This document shows positions 41,457 through 48,589 of a DNA stretch of 48,589 nucleotides, piece by piece. The stretch's first letter is position 1. Each line of letters opens with the position of its first letter. The notes beneath the pieces are model-generated. The model was not told the origin of the DNA. It worked only from the letters and a program-made list of their open reading frames with translations, and did not search any database. The position numbers and the translations under genes were made by a program. This stretch comes from Flavobacteriales bacterium (GTDB taxonomy: Bacteria; Bacteroidota; Bacteroidia; Flavobacteriales_F; PHOS-HE28): contig JAGNUG010000015.1 in NCBI GenBank assembly GCA_017987115.1, forward strand, positions 1-48,589, read 5' to 3'.

Positions 41457-42077
41457 ATGAGAACAACAACAACCCTTTTAGTGTGCGCTGCGAGTTTGGC
41501 ACTGCACGCGCAAGCGATATATGACGTTCAGGTGGTAGACAATGAATTCATACCGCCGGATGTTACCATCCAATTAGGCGATGCGATCCATTTCATTTTC
41601 GTTGATCCGGAACACACCGTAACTGAAGTAAGCGAAGCGATATGGATGGCGAATGAAGCAATTCCATTGCCAGGAGGATTCGCTTATGGCTTCGGAACGG
41701 TCAATCCCGGTGCGGATTTCACGATCACCCCCATCGATATAGGTACTTCCTATTACATCTGTGAGTTCCATGTGAATAACGGCATGAAGGGAATGTTCAC
41801 CGTTCTGAACGATGTAGGGGTAGGCACCTTAGCGACACACGGTGAATTCGTACTGGGACCCAACCCGGCCAACGATCAACTATTCCTGAGGGCGAATGCC
41901 GCTCCACCCATGATCGCGTCATTCTACGACACCATGGGTAAGCTGGCCAAGTCTGTTCCGCTCATGGGCAGCATGCCGATCCCGGTAGCTGATCTGGCGA
42001 ATGGGATCTATGTTGTGGAGCTACGCGATACGGATCTGAAGTTGCTGGCCACACAACGCATTTCGATAGTGCACTGA
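41457..42077 (+). CDS. Secreted cupredoxin (plastocyanin-like) with T9SS type A sorting domain
   Basis: 206 residues. The signal peptide is MRTTTTLLVCAASLALHAQA. Residues ~22-118 form a cupredoxin barrel with type 1 copper ligands in the expected order: H53 (DPEHTVTE), C102 and H105 in YYICEFHVNNGM, and M110. The FIPPDVTIQLGDAIHFIF opening is typical of small blue-copper and plastocyanin-like proteins. Residues ~128-206 are a T9SS type A domain (VLGPNPANDQLFLRA ... LANGIYVVEL). It should therefore reach the cell surface or be released as a copper electron carrier, or act in copper binding. It is monocistronic, followed by a terminator. Confidence 0.87.
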   Translation: MRTTTTLLVCAASLALHAQAIYDVQVVDNEFIPPDVTIQLGDAIHFIFVDPEHTVTEVSEAIWMANEAIPLPGGFAYGFGTVNPGADFTITPIDIGTSYYICEFHVNNGMKGMFTVLNDVGVGTLATHGEFVLGPNPANDQLFLRANAAPPMIASFYDTMGKLAKSVPLMGSMPIPVADLANGIYVVELRDTDLKLLATQRISIVH

Positions 42078-42140
42078 GCGATGTGGATCGGTTCTTTGCA
42101 TGACCGCTTTGAAGGCTGTGCGAAGAGCAGTGCGTAAGAG

Positions 42141-42174
42141 CGCCTTCCGCTTAACAGCTGAAAGGCGTTTCTTT
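42141..42174 (+). terminator. Terminator of the cupredoxin gene
   Basis: CGCCTT (42141-42146) pairs with AAGGCG (42162-42167), followed by TTTCTTTG. The inner stem is imperfect (CCGC with GCTG). Confidence 0.5.
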
Positions 42175-42365
42175 GTTCGTCGACCCATTTTCCGCTCTGC
42201 CTAGGAATTATTGTTGCTGGAGCCTGCCAAATGGCGCGGGCCTTGCAGGCCCATTTCCAGGACCTTTACATCAGCATCCTGTCCGAATAGTGTGAACAAT
42301 GAACAAATGATGCGCACGCGCTCGAACGATTACGTTTTTGGGTTCAAACCCGGAAAGAAAAGATC

Positions 42366-42719
42366 ATGAAAGTGAAATTCGCCATGCTTCGCACGCCGCG
42401 TTGGAAGAATTCCAGTGATGTGCGTTATGTGCGCACAGTGATCAACGATGGCATTGAGCAGTTGGCGCTTGAGAAAGGTCGGCTGATCTTGCCACAGTTC
42501 GGTGGGTTGCCGTTGCTGTACTGGTTCGATCAGGCATTCGAAACGCCCAATGCGATCGGCTTGGAGATCACGGTGGGGGAGACGGAACTTCTCGCGATCC
42601 GTAAATTGGATAAAGACCTGGAGCAGAAAGTGCTCCGCTTATTGCGGGGAAAGGCAAAGGAAAATGCCCAGCGCACCACCTTTGAAACGCGGCTACGAAT
42701 TGTGGTGGTGATCGGATGA
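42366..42719 (+). CDS. Hypothetical protein, 117 aa
   Basis: Compact alpha/beta-looking protein: MKVKFAMLRTPRWKNSSDVR, IEQLALEKGRLILPQFGGLP, a LEITVGETELLAIRKLDKDL segment and a basic tail ERQ-free RLLRGKAKENAQRTTFETRL. I do not recognise the family, and no catalytic motif, signal peptide or membrane segment is visible. A purine-rich stretch (GGAAAGAAAAG) precedes the ATG. It is convergent with the GxxExxY gene and separated from the cupredoxin gene by a terminator, so it stands alone. Confidence 0.6.
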   Translation: MKVKFAMLRTPRWKNSSDVRYVRTVINDGIEQLALEKGRLILPQFGGLPLLYWFDQAFETPNAIGLEITVGETELLAIRKLDKDLEQKVLRLLRGKAKENAQRTTFETRLRIVVVIG

Positions 42720-42762
42720 ACGCAATACGCTTCAAAGGCTCTCGAAGTGTAGATCCGGCGAG

Positions 42763-42776
42763 CCGCCAAACGGCGG
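42763..42776. terminator. Short GC hairpin between convergent genes
   Basis: CCGCC (42763-42767) pairs with GGCGG (42772-42776) around AAAC, possibly extended by outer CCGG pairs. Its position between two convergent gene ends suits a terminator, but there is no T-run. Confidence 0.3.
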
Positions 42777-42797
42777 AAGACCCGGCTTGTTCAGGAT

Positions 42798-43181
42798 TCA
42801 ATCACGTTGCATACCCACCAGCTGTTCCATCAAGAGGCGTTTGAATTGCAAGCGCGCTTGGCCGAAATTGAACAAGAGTCCGTGCTGTAGTCCGATGGCT
42901 TTCAAGTAGCTCCGCACTTGCACATCATCCTTCGCGGTAAGTGCATTCACGGCCTTCAACTCCACCACCGTAGCTCCGCACACAAAGTCCGCACGGAACC
43001 AATTCGTTAAAGGCATGCCCTTATAGAATACGGGGACATGCACCTCGCGTTGGAAGGTGATGCCGCGTATTCCGAACTCCATGGCCAATGCTTCTTGATA
43101 CACCGATTCCATATACCCCGGGCCGAGTTGCGCATGCACTTCCAAGGCGGCACCCACGATGGTGCGTACTTCATCATTCAT
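42798..43181 (-). CDS. GxxExxY family protein, 127 aa
   Basis: Start chosen at MNDEVRTIVGAALEVHAQLG because the family begins this way; the upstream open frame (55 codons) is not family-like. The defining motif lies in LGPGYMESVYQEALAMEF (G-x-x-E-x-x-Y). A later FRADFVCGATVVELKAVNAL carries D and E-L-K residues (D-x8-E-L-K), and a Q-V-R-S-Y-L segment follows. The fold is PD-(D/E)XK-like by its D...ExK pattern, but the function is unknown; members occur alone in many Bacteroidota genomes, sometimes in many copies. Convergent with the 117-aa hypothetical gene. Confidence 0.9.
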   Translation of the reverse strand: MNDEVRTIVGAALEVHAQLGPGYMESVYQEALAMEFGIRGITFQREVHVPVFYKGMPLTNWFRADFVCGATVVELKAVNALTAKDDVQVRSYLKAIGLQHGLLFNFGQARLQFKRLLMEQLVGMQRD

Positions 43182-43383
43182 TCCGTTTCCCATTGATCCA
43201 GCGATCGACAAGTTGTTCGTCGATCCGGCTGCCATAATGTAGTACACGCGTGCGGGATGTGAGAAACGTTGTAGTTGATGCGGTGCTCGGTAGTCGATCG
43301 CACCAGTGCGGCAAGCGCGAAACGGATCCCATGCAACGGTCAACATGAACGTTACGCTTGCACGTGGGATCTAAAAAAAAAAA

Positions 43384-43410
43384 CGACCCGGCGGAAATTC
43401 CGTCGGGTCG
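43384..43410 (-). terminator. Strong terminator of the small disordered-protein gene
   Basis: CGACCCG-GCGG and CCGT-CGGGTCG form an 11-bp stem (one G-T pair). On the minus strand it is followed by a run of eleven T. It lies 25 bp after the stop of the 71-aa ORF. Confidence 0.85.
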
Positions 43411-43435
43411 CTCATAGTACTAAGTGGTGCATTTA

Positions 43436-43651
43436 CTAACTGCCTTGGCTTCCGCGGGAACCCATACCACCTGATGTTGGGCCCTCTTCCGTGGGCTTCG
43501 TGGATCTGCGCTCAGTTCCTTCTTCCTGTTGCTGCTTACGTGCTTCAGGTGTCTGTTGCTGCGTACGTGCATCAGGTGTTGTTGCTCCCTTCCGTTCTGC
43601 GGTAGGTGTTTCTGGCTTCCGTTCCGGAGACTTGTTCTTTTGCGTTGACAT
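43436..43651 (-). CDS. Small disordered hydrophilic protein, 71 aa
   Basis: The sequence is almost free of hydrophobic residues: MSTQKNKSPERKPETPTAER, then Gln/Glu/Arg-rich repeats (QQQTPEARKQQQEEGTERRS) and a Gly/Ser tail. No domain is recognised. The strong terminator directly downstream supports real transcription in this direction. An overlapping longer minus-strand frame (43420-43782) has worse coding character. A second MSTQ-starting disordered ORF lies at 44628-44870; the similarity is limited to the first residues and composition. It could be a stress-related disordered protein, a guess from composition. Confidence 0.5.
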   Translation of the reverse strand: MSTQKNKSPERKPETPTAERKGATTPDARTQQQTPEARKQQQEEGTERRSTKPTEEGPTSGGMGSRGSQGS

Positions 43652-43960
43652 TTTGTTAAGGTATTGACCGGTTGACCAGATCCGAGTATCGCATCTGTAG
43701 CCTTTACCGGCGTACCCAACAAGAAGCTTATCCCGTACCGCAGTGGTGGGAATCTACGCATATCCGCTACTAACAAGGCCATTACTGGTTCTCCCGCAAG
43801 TTGGCGGATGGTTCCACTGTGGAATGAATGCTGCGAAGTGTGGTATCTCCACCCCTAAGTGAGCCAGGGTCATGCCATTGTTGGCGAACGCTAAGGATAT
43901 TCCGAACCTCTTCTGTCGGTATTCTGGCGGCAATCCAGTTCTGTTCCATGAATACGAACA
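43652..43960. other. Intergenic region, no gene seen
   Basis: 309 bases with no supported ORF. TTGACCGGTTGACC at ~43663 is a short direct repeat near the start of the 71-aa ORF's upstream region. Confidence 0.35.
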
Positions 43961-44356
43961 TCAGCGTTCGTTGTTACTGAACGGAACCAACTTTCTCCAC
44001 ACAAGAAATGCCCAAGCTGCAGCAAAAAGCAGGTGTATGGCACCATCTACAACATACAGTGAACTGATCCAGCCACCTGCGGAACTGATCATGGCCACAC
44101 AGCCGAGTGCGAGGCTTGTGCCAACAGCGAGTTTCACAGCACTACGTTCAACATAACGATCGGGTTGGGTGAATAAGATGATACCGGCAACGACCAGCAG
44201 CGATCCTACCGATCGCACCAACCAATCATCTTCCTTAGGACCGGTTACAGCCTCGAATGTGGTTAATGAAAGCAACGGCCAAAGACCACCACACAAATAA
44301 TAGGCACCGTGGAGGTAGCGTAAATAATGGGGGAGTCGTGATGTGCTTATGTTCAT
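43961..44356 (-). CDS. Hypothetical four-helix membrane protein, 131 aa
   Basis: Start chosen at MNISTSRLPHYLRYLHGAYY; the open frame extends 36 codons upstream. Helices: YLHGAYYLCGGLWPLLSLTT, LVRSVGSLLVVAGIILF, LAVGTSLALGCVAMISSAGG, and YVVDGAIHLLFAAAWAFLVW. The motif FEAVTGPKEDDWLVRSVG between helices 1 and 2 is conserved in a widespread family of small uncharacterised membrane proteins in bacteria, as far as I recall. No function is known. The tandem hairpins just upstream separate it from the next minus-strand gene. Confidence 0.7.
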   Translation of the reverse strand: MNISTSRLPHYLRYLHGAYYLCGGLWPLLSLTTFEAVTGPKEDDWLVRSVGSLLVVAGIILFTQPDRYVERSAVKLAVGTSLALGCVAMISSAGGWISSLYVVDGAIHLLFAAAWAFLVWRKLVPFSNNER

Positions 44357-44476
44357 TCCAGGTGGTGGTGCTGATGACGTCCAAATATGATCGGTGCTAA
44401 AAACATAACGGCGCACGCTGTCGCAACGAAGTATGAACGATAATGCGATCATGGCGATCACCACAGCTACCTAGTA

Positions 44477-44540
44477 AGAAGGGCTGCACACCCTTGCAGC
44501 CCAACTCACCTAAAACGCTGCTCCACCAAGCAGCCCTTCT
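44477..44540 (-). terminator. Tandem hairpins with mutually exclusive pairing
   Basis: On the minus strand GCTGCT...AGCAGC is followed by GTTTT, and a second hairpin GGGCTGC...GCAGCCC is followed by TTCTT. An outer pairing AGAAGGGCTGC (44477-44487) with GCAGCCCTTCT (44530-44540) is also perfect, so two conformations compete. Simple reading: two terminators for the 80-aa gene at 44628-44870; a switch acting on the downstream membrane protein gene is possible. Confidence 0.5.
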
Positions 44541-44627
44541 CCTTTTCCGGATGTAAGATCCGTGCCTTGACCGATCATGGACGGTGGCGTTCAGGCTAGT
44601 ATTTTTCAGTATCGTTCCAAGATCCGA

Positions 44628-44870
44628 TCAGTTTCTTTCTTCTTCTCGGTCACGGTCGTTATCGCCGTTTCCGATCGGGTTGCTTTTGTTCTCCACTTGA
44701 TCCTTCGCGGTTGCATCCAGCTCGGATCCAATTTGATCCTCATGCGTTCTTGCCTTCTCCGATCCGCTGGACCCAGTTGGTGCCGTATACCTGACGGCAG
44801 GTCCATCATGTGCTTTACCGATGGTCTCCCGCTCGTTCTTTCCGCTGCCTTTCGTGTCCTGTGTGCTCAT
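44628..44870 (-). CDS. Small disordered hydrophilic protein, 80 aa
   Basis: Begins MSTQDTKGSGKNERETIGKA and is rich in Asp, Glu, Lys, Asn and Gly throughout (ENKSNPIGNGDNDRDREEER); eight upstream codons are open. No domain is visible. Composition resembles small disordered Bacteroidota proteins of unknown role. The tandem hairpins downstream give some support to transcription. It may be a relative of the 71-aa MSTQ ORF at 43436-43651, although alignment beyond the first residues is weak. Confidence 0.4.
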   Translation of the reverse strand: MSTQDTKGSGKNERETIGKAHDGPAVRYTAPTGSSGSEKARTHEDQIGSELDATAKDQVENKSNPIGNGDNDRDREEERN

Positions 44871-45054
44871 TGGATGTGGGGTTAGGTTGTGCAACTATGA
44901 GGAACACGGATACAAATAGCATGCGGACATGCCATCGGTCTCGATGTTCGGATCCGCGTGTGGAATGTGCTACTCCTGATGTGGAATGCAAGAGGTACGC
45001 TCTCCACATTGAATGATCTTGTCATTGAACCGTTACGCATTTGCGCCAGTTCCT

Positions 45055-46281
45055 TCAATCCTTTTCGTTCTTCTTCAACCACGTAACAACTTCCACCTCG
45101 CTGTGTAGCGTTCTGTGTACGGGGCATTTGTCCGCGATCTCCATGAGTCGTTTGCGTTGGGTCTCATCCAGGTCGCCATTCAATTCGATCATGCGTTCGA
45201 AACGGTCGATCTTTCCACTGCCATTCTCTTCGCATTCGGCACAATCGGCAGCGTGAACTTTGCCATGTCTTAAGTGAACGTATGCACTTTGCAGATCCCA
45301 TTTCTTCCGCTCTGCATACATCTTCATGGTCATTGCGGTGCAGGCTCCCAATGCAGCACTGAGCAGGTCGTAGGGTGATGGCCCATAGTTGGTGCCGCCA
45401 ACACTTTCGGGTTCATCTGCGGTGATCGCATGGCCACCGGCCAGTAGCTGCGTGGTGAAGCCTTCGTTGGCAATGTGTGCAACCACGGGCATCTCACTCG
45501 TAAGCACTTTTTCCGGTTGTTTGGGCAAGTAACGTTGCACCCAGTTCGCGATCATGTCGCCCACGTAGTTGGAGTCACTGCTGTTCATCAACAAGTGATC
45601 TGCACCATCCAAGGAAAGAAAGCTTTTGGGGTGGTGTGCAGCTTGATATAATTCGGCCGCGTTGGTTATGCTCACGATCGTATCCTGCGGACTATGCGCG
45701 ATCAAGATCGCTTTGCGCATACCGGCAACAATGTCGATCAGGTTGCGTTGTGCAAGGTCTTCCAGGAATGACTTGCCAATGGTGAACGGCCTACCACCGA
45801 TGGAGACCTCCGCGCTTCCTTCGGCAAGGATCTCTGGTACGTTGTGCGTGAACATCTTCTTGATGTGTTCGATGTGTGCTGGAGCACCTATGGTGGCAAC
45901 GGCCTTGATGTGCTCGGCAGCAGCACCCGCCACGATCGCAGCAGCACCGCCCAACGAGTGCCCAATGATCAACTCAGCGGCGGAATGTTCCGTGGCCAAG
46001 TAGTTCATTGCAGCTTGCAGGTCTTCGATGTTGGAGCTGAACGTGGTCTCACTGAAAGCCCCATCACTGTCGCCCAATCCAGTGAAATCTACCCGCAATA
46101 CACCGAAGCCGTTGCTCGTTAAGGCGCGGCTGATGTTCCGCACCGCGCTTAGGTCTTTGTTACAGGTGAAGCAGTGTGCGAAGAGCGCGAAGTGCTTGGG
46201 CTTTCGGTCTGCGGGGAAGTCCAACCGAGCACTGAGTTGTATTTCGTTAGCGTTGGTGAAGGTGATCCTGGTGCTTTTCAT
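45055..46281 (-). CDS. Bifunctional alpha/beta hydrolase - OsmC family protein
   Basis: 408 residues from MKSTRITFTNANEIQLSARL (an ATG two codons upstream is equally possible). Residues ~20-255: alpha/beta hydrolase with HCFTCNKD after strand 3, VDFTGLGDSDG, nucleophile elbow GHSLGG (S109), acid-loop HSPQDTIVSI and catalytic His in LDGADHLLM. Residues ~270-408: OsmC domain with the conserved Cys pair in LGACTAMTMKMYAERKKWDL and ADKCPVHRTLHSEV. OsmC reduces organic or fatty acid hydroperoxides using these cysteines; the hydrolase may release acyl groups or supply substrate. This fusion is a recognised bacterial family (~405 aa). Likely oxidative stress defence in the cytoplasm. Confidence 0.93.
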   Translation of the reverse strand: MKSTRITFTNANEIQLSARLDFPADRKPKHFALFAHCFTCNKDLSAVRNISRALTSNGFGVLRVDFTGLGDSDGAFSETTFSSNIEDLQAAMNYLATEHSAAELIIGHSLGGAAAIVAGAAAEHIKAVATIGAPAHIEHIKKMFTHNVPEILAEGSAEVSIGGRPFTIGKSFLEDLAQRNLIDIVAGMRKAILIAHSPQDTIVSITNAAELYQAAHHPKSFLSLDGADHLLMNSSDSNYVGDMIANWVQRYLPKQPEKVLTSEMPVVAHIANEGFTTQLLAGGHAITADEPESVGGTNYGPSPYDLLSAALGACTAMTMKMYAERKKWDLQSAYVHLRHGKVHAADCAECEENGSGKIDRFERMIELNGDLDETQRKRLMEIADKCPVHRTLHSEVEVVTWLKKNEKD

Positions 46282-46356
46282 AGCCATACGTTGAACCGCT
46301 AAAGTTCGGCATTCGCTTGGAGAGGTTGTGCATGCGCGGTTGTACTTACTGGACGC

Positions 46357-46389
46357 ATTACGATCCATGGTATCCGCATGGATCGTAAT
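46357..46389. repeat. Perfect 13-bp inverted repeat, candidate operator or terminator
   Basis: ATTACGATCCATG (46357-46369) and CATGGATCGTAAT (46377-46389) are exact complements with a 7-nt GTATCCG spacer. It lies 53 bp beyond the stop of the T9SS gene and ~75-110 bp upstream of the hydrolase-OsmC gene. On the minus strand no T-run follows, so an operator or mRNA hairpin is as likely as a terminator. Confidence 0.5.
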
Positions 46390-46442
46390 TTATCTTTAAA
46401 GTAGTCTGTTGCGTGGGTTCCGCTGGTCATGTAAACCATCGT

Positions 46443-48197
46443 TCACTCGAACACAACGATCCGTATACTGGAATTACGGGATCCATCCGTACTTACCAAT
46501 GTATAAATGCCTGGTGCATTCAATTGCACGAGCGGGTCTGCAGCCCCACGGTCCAGTATGGATCCGTGTACCGCTCTACCCGTTGGGTCGATCACCTCGA
46601 ATGCACCGCCAACACCGTGCACGCGGAACGTTCCATCGTTCGGGTTCGGGTACACGAACAGTTCCATTGCTCCCCATGTTGCTTGTGCTGTTGGTGTGAT
46701 CTCTTCCGTTCCATCCAGATCCACCATGCGCAAACGGTAATAATTCAAACCGTCCTTTGGATAGGTATCCATGTACCGGTAATCCAACGCTGTAAGTGAT
46801 GACCCGGCCGCACCGACCTCGCCTATGCGTTGCCAATCGACATGATCGATGGATCGTTCCACAACGAAATGCGAAGTGTTCATTTCCGAGGCCGTTAGCC
46901 AATACAATTCGATGCCGCCTTGCACGGTCCCAGCATCGAATGAAACCAGTTCGATCGGAAGGATGACCGGCTCGCAACTGACCACTGCCGTGCCACCGAA
47001 TTGCAACGGCACAACCGTAGAAACGGAGCTCCAGTTACTGAAGCAGATGAGGTATTGCTCACCGGTCTGCACGGCCAACGGAGGTTCGTAATTCCCGGGG
47101 TCGCCGCCACCCGGAACAGTGGCTGCCAACCCTGTACCGCCGAAGCTTACCCAGTTCCAATTGCAGGTCACAGGTGCCTGTGTGTTGGCCGGGATATCGG
47201 AGCATGTGCTGGCCGAATACGGATACATGATCCAATCGTAGAAACCTGCTTGTGTACCCAAGCCACCGAACGTGAATTCCAGCAGACCACCTTGTGCAAT
47301 GTTCACCACCATCCACGTGCTGTTCAGCTCATTGTTCTGCAAGCAGCCTTCGTTGTCGGAACCCCAAGGACTCAATGTACCATCGCCCCAGTAAAGCAAC
47401 GGATTGCCCACCGAACCGAGCGGTGGGATCTCGTTCATGGTGCCAATACCGTTGGGGTCAATGGAGAAACTGATGTTGGTGCAGATGTTCACCGCATCCG
47501 GACAATCACTGGCGGTAACAGGGCCCGAATTCGTGCAATTGGTACTGGGGACACCCAATGGAAAAGTGGACTGCCCATAAGCGCCCGTGGACAACTGCCC
47601 GGTCTGAACGGGATTGCCTTGGTCATCGTTCAAGGACCATATAGCACCGTCCCAGCCGTCACCGAAATCATCGAACATTTGCAGTGTGAAGCAACCGGTA
47701 TCCAAACACAACGAAAGGGAAGTGGGTGCATAACCCGACGCCACGGTATTCGATCCGTTGACCAAGTTCCAACTGATCTCTGTGGGATACAACCCTGCAG
47801 TGACCACCATCGTGTACTGCTCGCAATTGCCACTGGAGCAACCGCCACCCAACGAGACCTGCATGGTACTGAAGCCCCCATCGATCAATGTGCCGGAGCC
47901 GACCACTGCACCCGTTGCAGTAATGGCCACTGTATAGGTCGCACCATTCCAGCCATCGCCGAACGTATCGTACAGGTTGAATTGAAAGCAGCCGTCCGGT
48001 TGGCAGGTGGTCAAGGTAGTGGGTGCAGAACCGCTCGCGACTACTGTCCCCAATTCATTCACCAGTTCCCAAGAGATCTCATAGTCATAGAACCCACCGC
48101 CAACGGTAATAGTGTAGTTGGTGCATTGCGCGTACACCACGCTGGCCGGTGCCAAAGCACACAGGATAGCGAGGGTACGTATCACCAATGCCTTCAT
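46443..48197 (-). CDS. T9SS type A secreted protein with GDGWNGA repeats, 584 aa
   Basis: From MKALVIRTLAILCALAPASV with cleavage after VVYAQ. Two ~100-residue repeats carry CFQFNLYDTFGDGWNGATYT and CFTLQMFDDFGDGWDGAIWS, an acidic 'D.fGDGWnGa' motif seen in Bacteroidota secreted proteins and possibly calcium-binding. A middle region (~residues 230-460) resembles a CUB/lectin-like exported domain with Cys pairs (SDCPDAVNICTNISFSIDPN). Then ELVSFDAGTVQGGIELYWLT ... SHFVVERSIDHVDWQRIGEV is a fibronectin-like pre-sorting module, and the last ~75 residues are a T9SS type A signal (VYPNPNDGTFRVHG ... LNAPGIYTLV). Overlaps the upstream HMA-like gene by 4 bp, so the two are co-expressed. Confidence 0.88.
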   Translation of the reverse strand: MKALVIRTLAILCALAPASVVYAQCTNYTITVGGGFYDYEISWELVNELGTVVASGSAPTTLTTCQPDGCFQFNLYDTFGDGWNGATYTVAITATGAVVGSGTLIDGGFSTMQVSLGGGCSSGNCEQYTMVVTAGLYPTEISWNLVNGSNTVASGYAPTSLSLCLDTGCFTLQMFDDFGDGWDGAIWSLNDDQGNPVQTGQLSTGAYGQSTFPLGVPSTNCTNSGPVTASDCPDAVNICTNISFSIDPNGIGTMNEIPPLGSVGNPLLYWGDGTLSPWGSDNEGCLQNNELNSTWMVVNIAQGGLLEFTFGGLGTQAGFYDWIMYPYSASTCSDIPANTQAPVTCNWNWVSFGGTGLAATVPGGGDPGNYEPPLAVQTGEQYLICFSNWSSVSTVVPLQFGGTAVVSCEPVILPIELVSFDAGTVQGGIELYWLTASEMNTSHFVVERSIDHVDWQRIGEVGAAGSSLTALDYRYMDTYPKDGLNYYRLRMVDLDGTEEITPTAQATWGAMELFVYPNPNDGTFRVHGVGGAFEVIDPTGRAVHGSILDRGAADPLVQLNAPGIYTLVSTDGSRNSSIRIVVFE

Positions 48198-48574
48198 CTG
48201 CGAATAGGTGCTTCCCCGCAGTGTGTGGGGTCGAGGTGTTTGAACGGAGCGTCGATGGTCGGGCTGCGCATGAAGCAGGAAACGGACACCTCCACCGGTG
48301 CAAGCAGTTGGTTCATTTCCGCCACCGTGATGTCGCACATAGGATCCACGTGCAACAGTATGTTATGTGTGTTATGATCTACTCTGCACATGACCACACC
48401 GGGTCGTGCGCGCAGGATCATGGCAACTTGTTGGGCGTGTTGCGGCGAAACCGTACCGTGTACCAACGTCTGTATGCGGTTCAAAGAAGATGCGGCTGGT
48501 TGTGCATTGCCAACGGTACCCATGAGCAGGATACAACAAAGCAGCATACCAACATGCACAACGGAACGTCCCAT
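48194..48574 (-). CDS. Small exported protein with HMA-like ferredoxin fold, 126 aa
   Basis: The signal peptide MLLCCILLMGTVGNAQ indicates export (start at 48574 or, nine codons later, 48547). The mature part (IQTLVHGTVSPQHAQQVAMI, LRARPGVVMCRVDHNTHNIL, LHVDPMCDITVAEMNQLLAP) has the beta-alpha-beta-beta-alpha order of heavy-metal-associated (HMA) domains, but lacks CxxC at the usual loop (GTVSPQHA). A late C-F segment (VSCFMRSPTIDAPFKHLD) ends the chain. The stop codon overlaps the ATG of the T9SS gene. Function unknown: a periplasmic metal-independent HMA-like fold or a chaperone/adaptor for the T9SS partner are both possible. Confidence 0.62.
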   Translation of the reverse strand: MGRSVVHVGMLLCCILLMGTVGNAQPAASSLNRIQTLVHGTVSPQHAQQVAMILRARPGVVMCRVDHNTHNILLHVDPMCDITVAEMNQLLAPVEVSVSCFMRSPTIDAPFKHLDPTHCGEAPIRR

Positions 48575-48589
48575 TACAATGCAATGTAA

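Noticed and set aside
42798..43181. GxxExxY protein as nuclease partner of the R-M system
   Set aside because: It has a D...ExK pattern but lies 20 kb away and belongs to a common stand-alone family.
47001..48377. 458-codon open frame on the plus strand
   Set aside because: Lies antisense to the T9SS protein and its partner, whose signal peptides, GDGW repeats and sorting domain are clear; the plus-strand translation has no domain features.
1..48589. CRISPR arrays, tRNA and rRNA genes
   Set aside because: No regularly spaced direct repeats and no tRNA- or rRNA-like segments were noticed on either strand by reading; a scan with dedicated tools was not possible.

Overview
The window looks like chromosomal DNA of a Bacteroidota bacterium, probably a free-living Flavobacteriales-type lineage with balanced GC. 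Four secreted proteins end in type IX secretion (T9SS) sorting domains: three of type A and one of the gliding-associated type B. Several genes are preceded by Bacteroidota-type -7 boxes (TAnnTTTG). The window also holds gene arrangements typical of this phylum: a CusA-TolC fusion, a FeoB-linked Cys-rich peptide, an alpha/beta hydrolase-OsmC fusion, and an ECF sigma factor overlapping a membrane protein with a head-GIN domain. I see no rRNA, tRNA, CRISPR array or intact transposase, and assignments rest on reading motifs, not on searches.

Layout. 0-6 kb: the start of an MDR dehydrogenase, a GNAT-like protein, an LRR/T9SS surface protein, and a ferrous-iron uptake operon (feoA, feoB, Cys-rich peptide) with a 14-bp palindrome upstream. 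6-13.6 kb: a GNAT protein, a small membrane peptide, a Spy-like periplasmic protein and a giant (about 1,860 aa) Ig/PKD-like T9SS adhesin. 13.6-14.6 kb: an AT-rich scar holding three broken genes. 14.7-18 kb: an LpxH-like phosphoesterase, a Cys-rich protein and a Na/phosphate cotransporter with PhoU domain. 18.4-22.4 kb: an ECF sigma/anti-sigma pair, then a compact restriction-modification pair made of a type III-like beta-class methyltransferase and a small PD-(D/E)XK nuclease. 22.5-28 kb: MscS; a divergent RidA/membrane protein/globin unit; a MacAB/Lol-like three-gene ABC exporter.

28-33 kb: a two-component system with a downstream coiled-coil protein, a perfect 14-bp-stem hairpin, an aldo-keto reductase, and an eamA transporter gene interrupted by a 160-bp element that is one long imperfect palindrome. 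33-40 kb: a heavy-metal RND efflux operon (His-rich small protein, CusA-TolC fusion, CusB-like adaptor) and a second Spy-like protein. 40-48.6 kb: SRPBCC protein, IS3-family relic, T9SS cupredoxin, GxxExxY protein, two disordered small proteins, a membrane protein, the hydrolase-OsmC fusion, and a secreted two-gene unit (HMA-like protein plus T9SS protein) overlapping by 4 bp.

The main theme is envelope and metal biology: Fe(II) import, metal efflux, periplasmic Spy-like proteins, a copper-site surface protein and cell-envelope signalling. The strongest leads for something new are the palindromic element in eamA, the unusual R-M pairing, and the sigma factor whose membrane partner carries an adhesin-like sensor.
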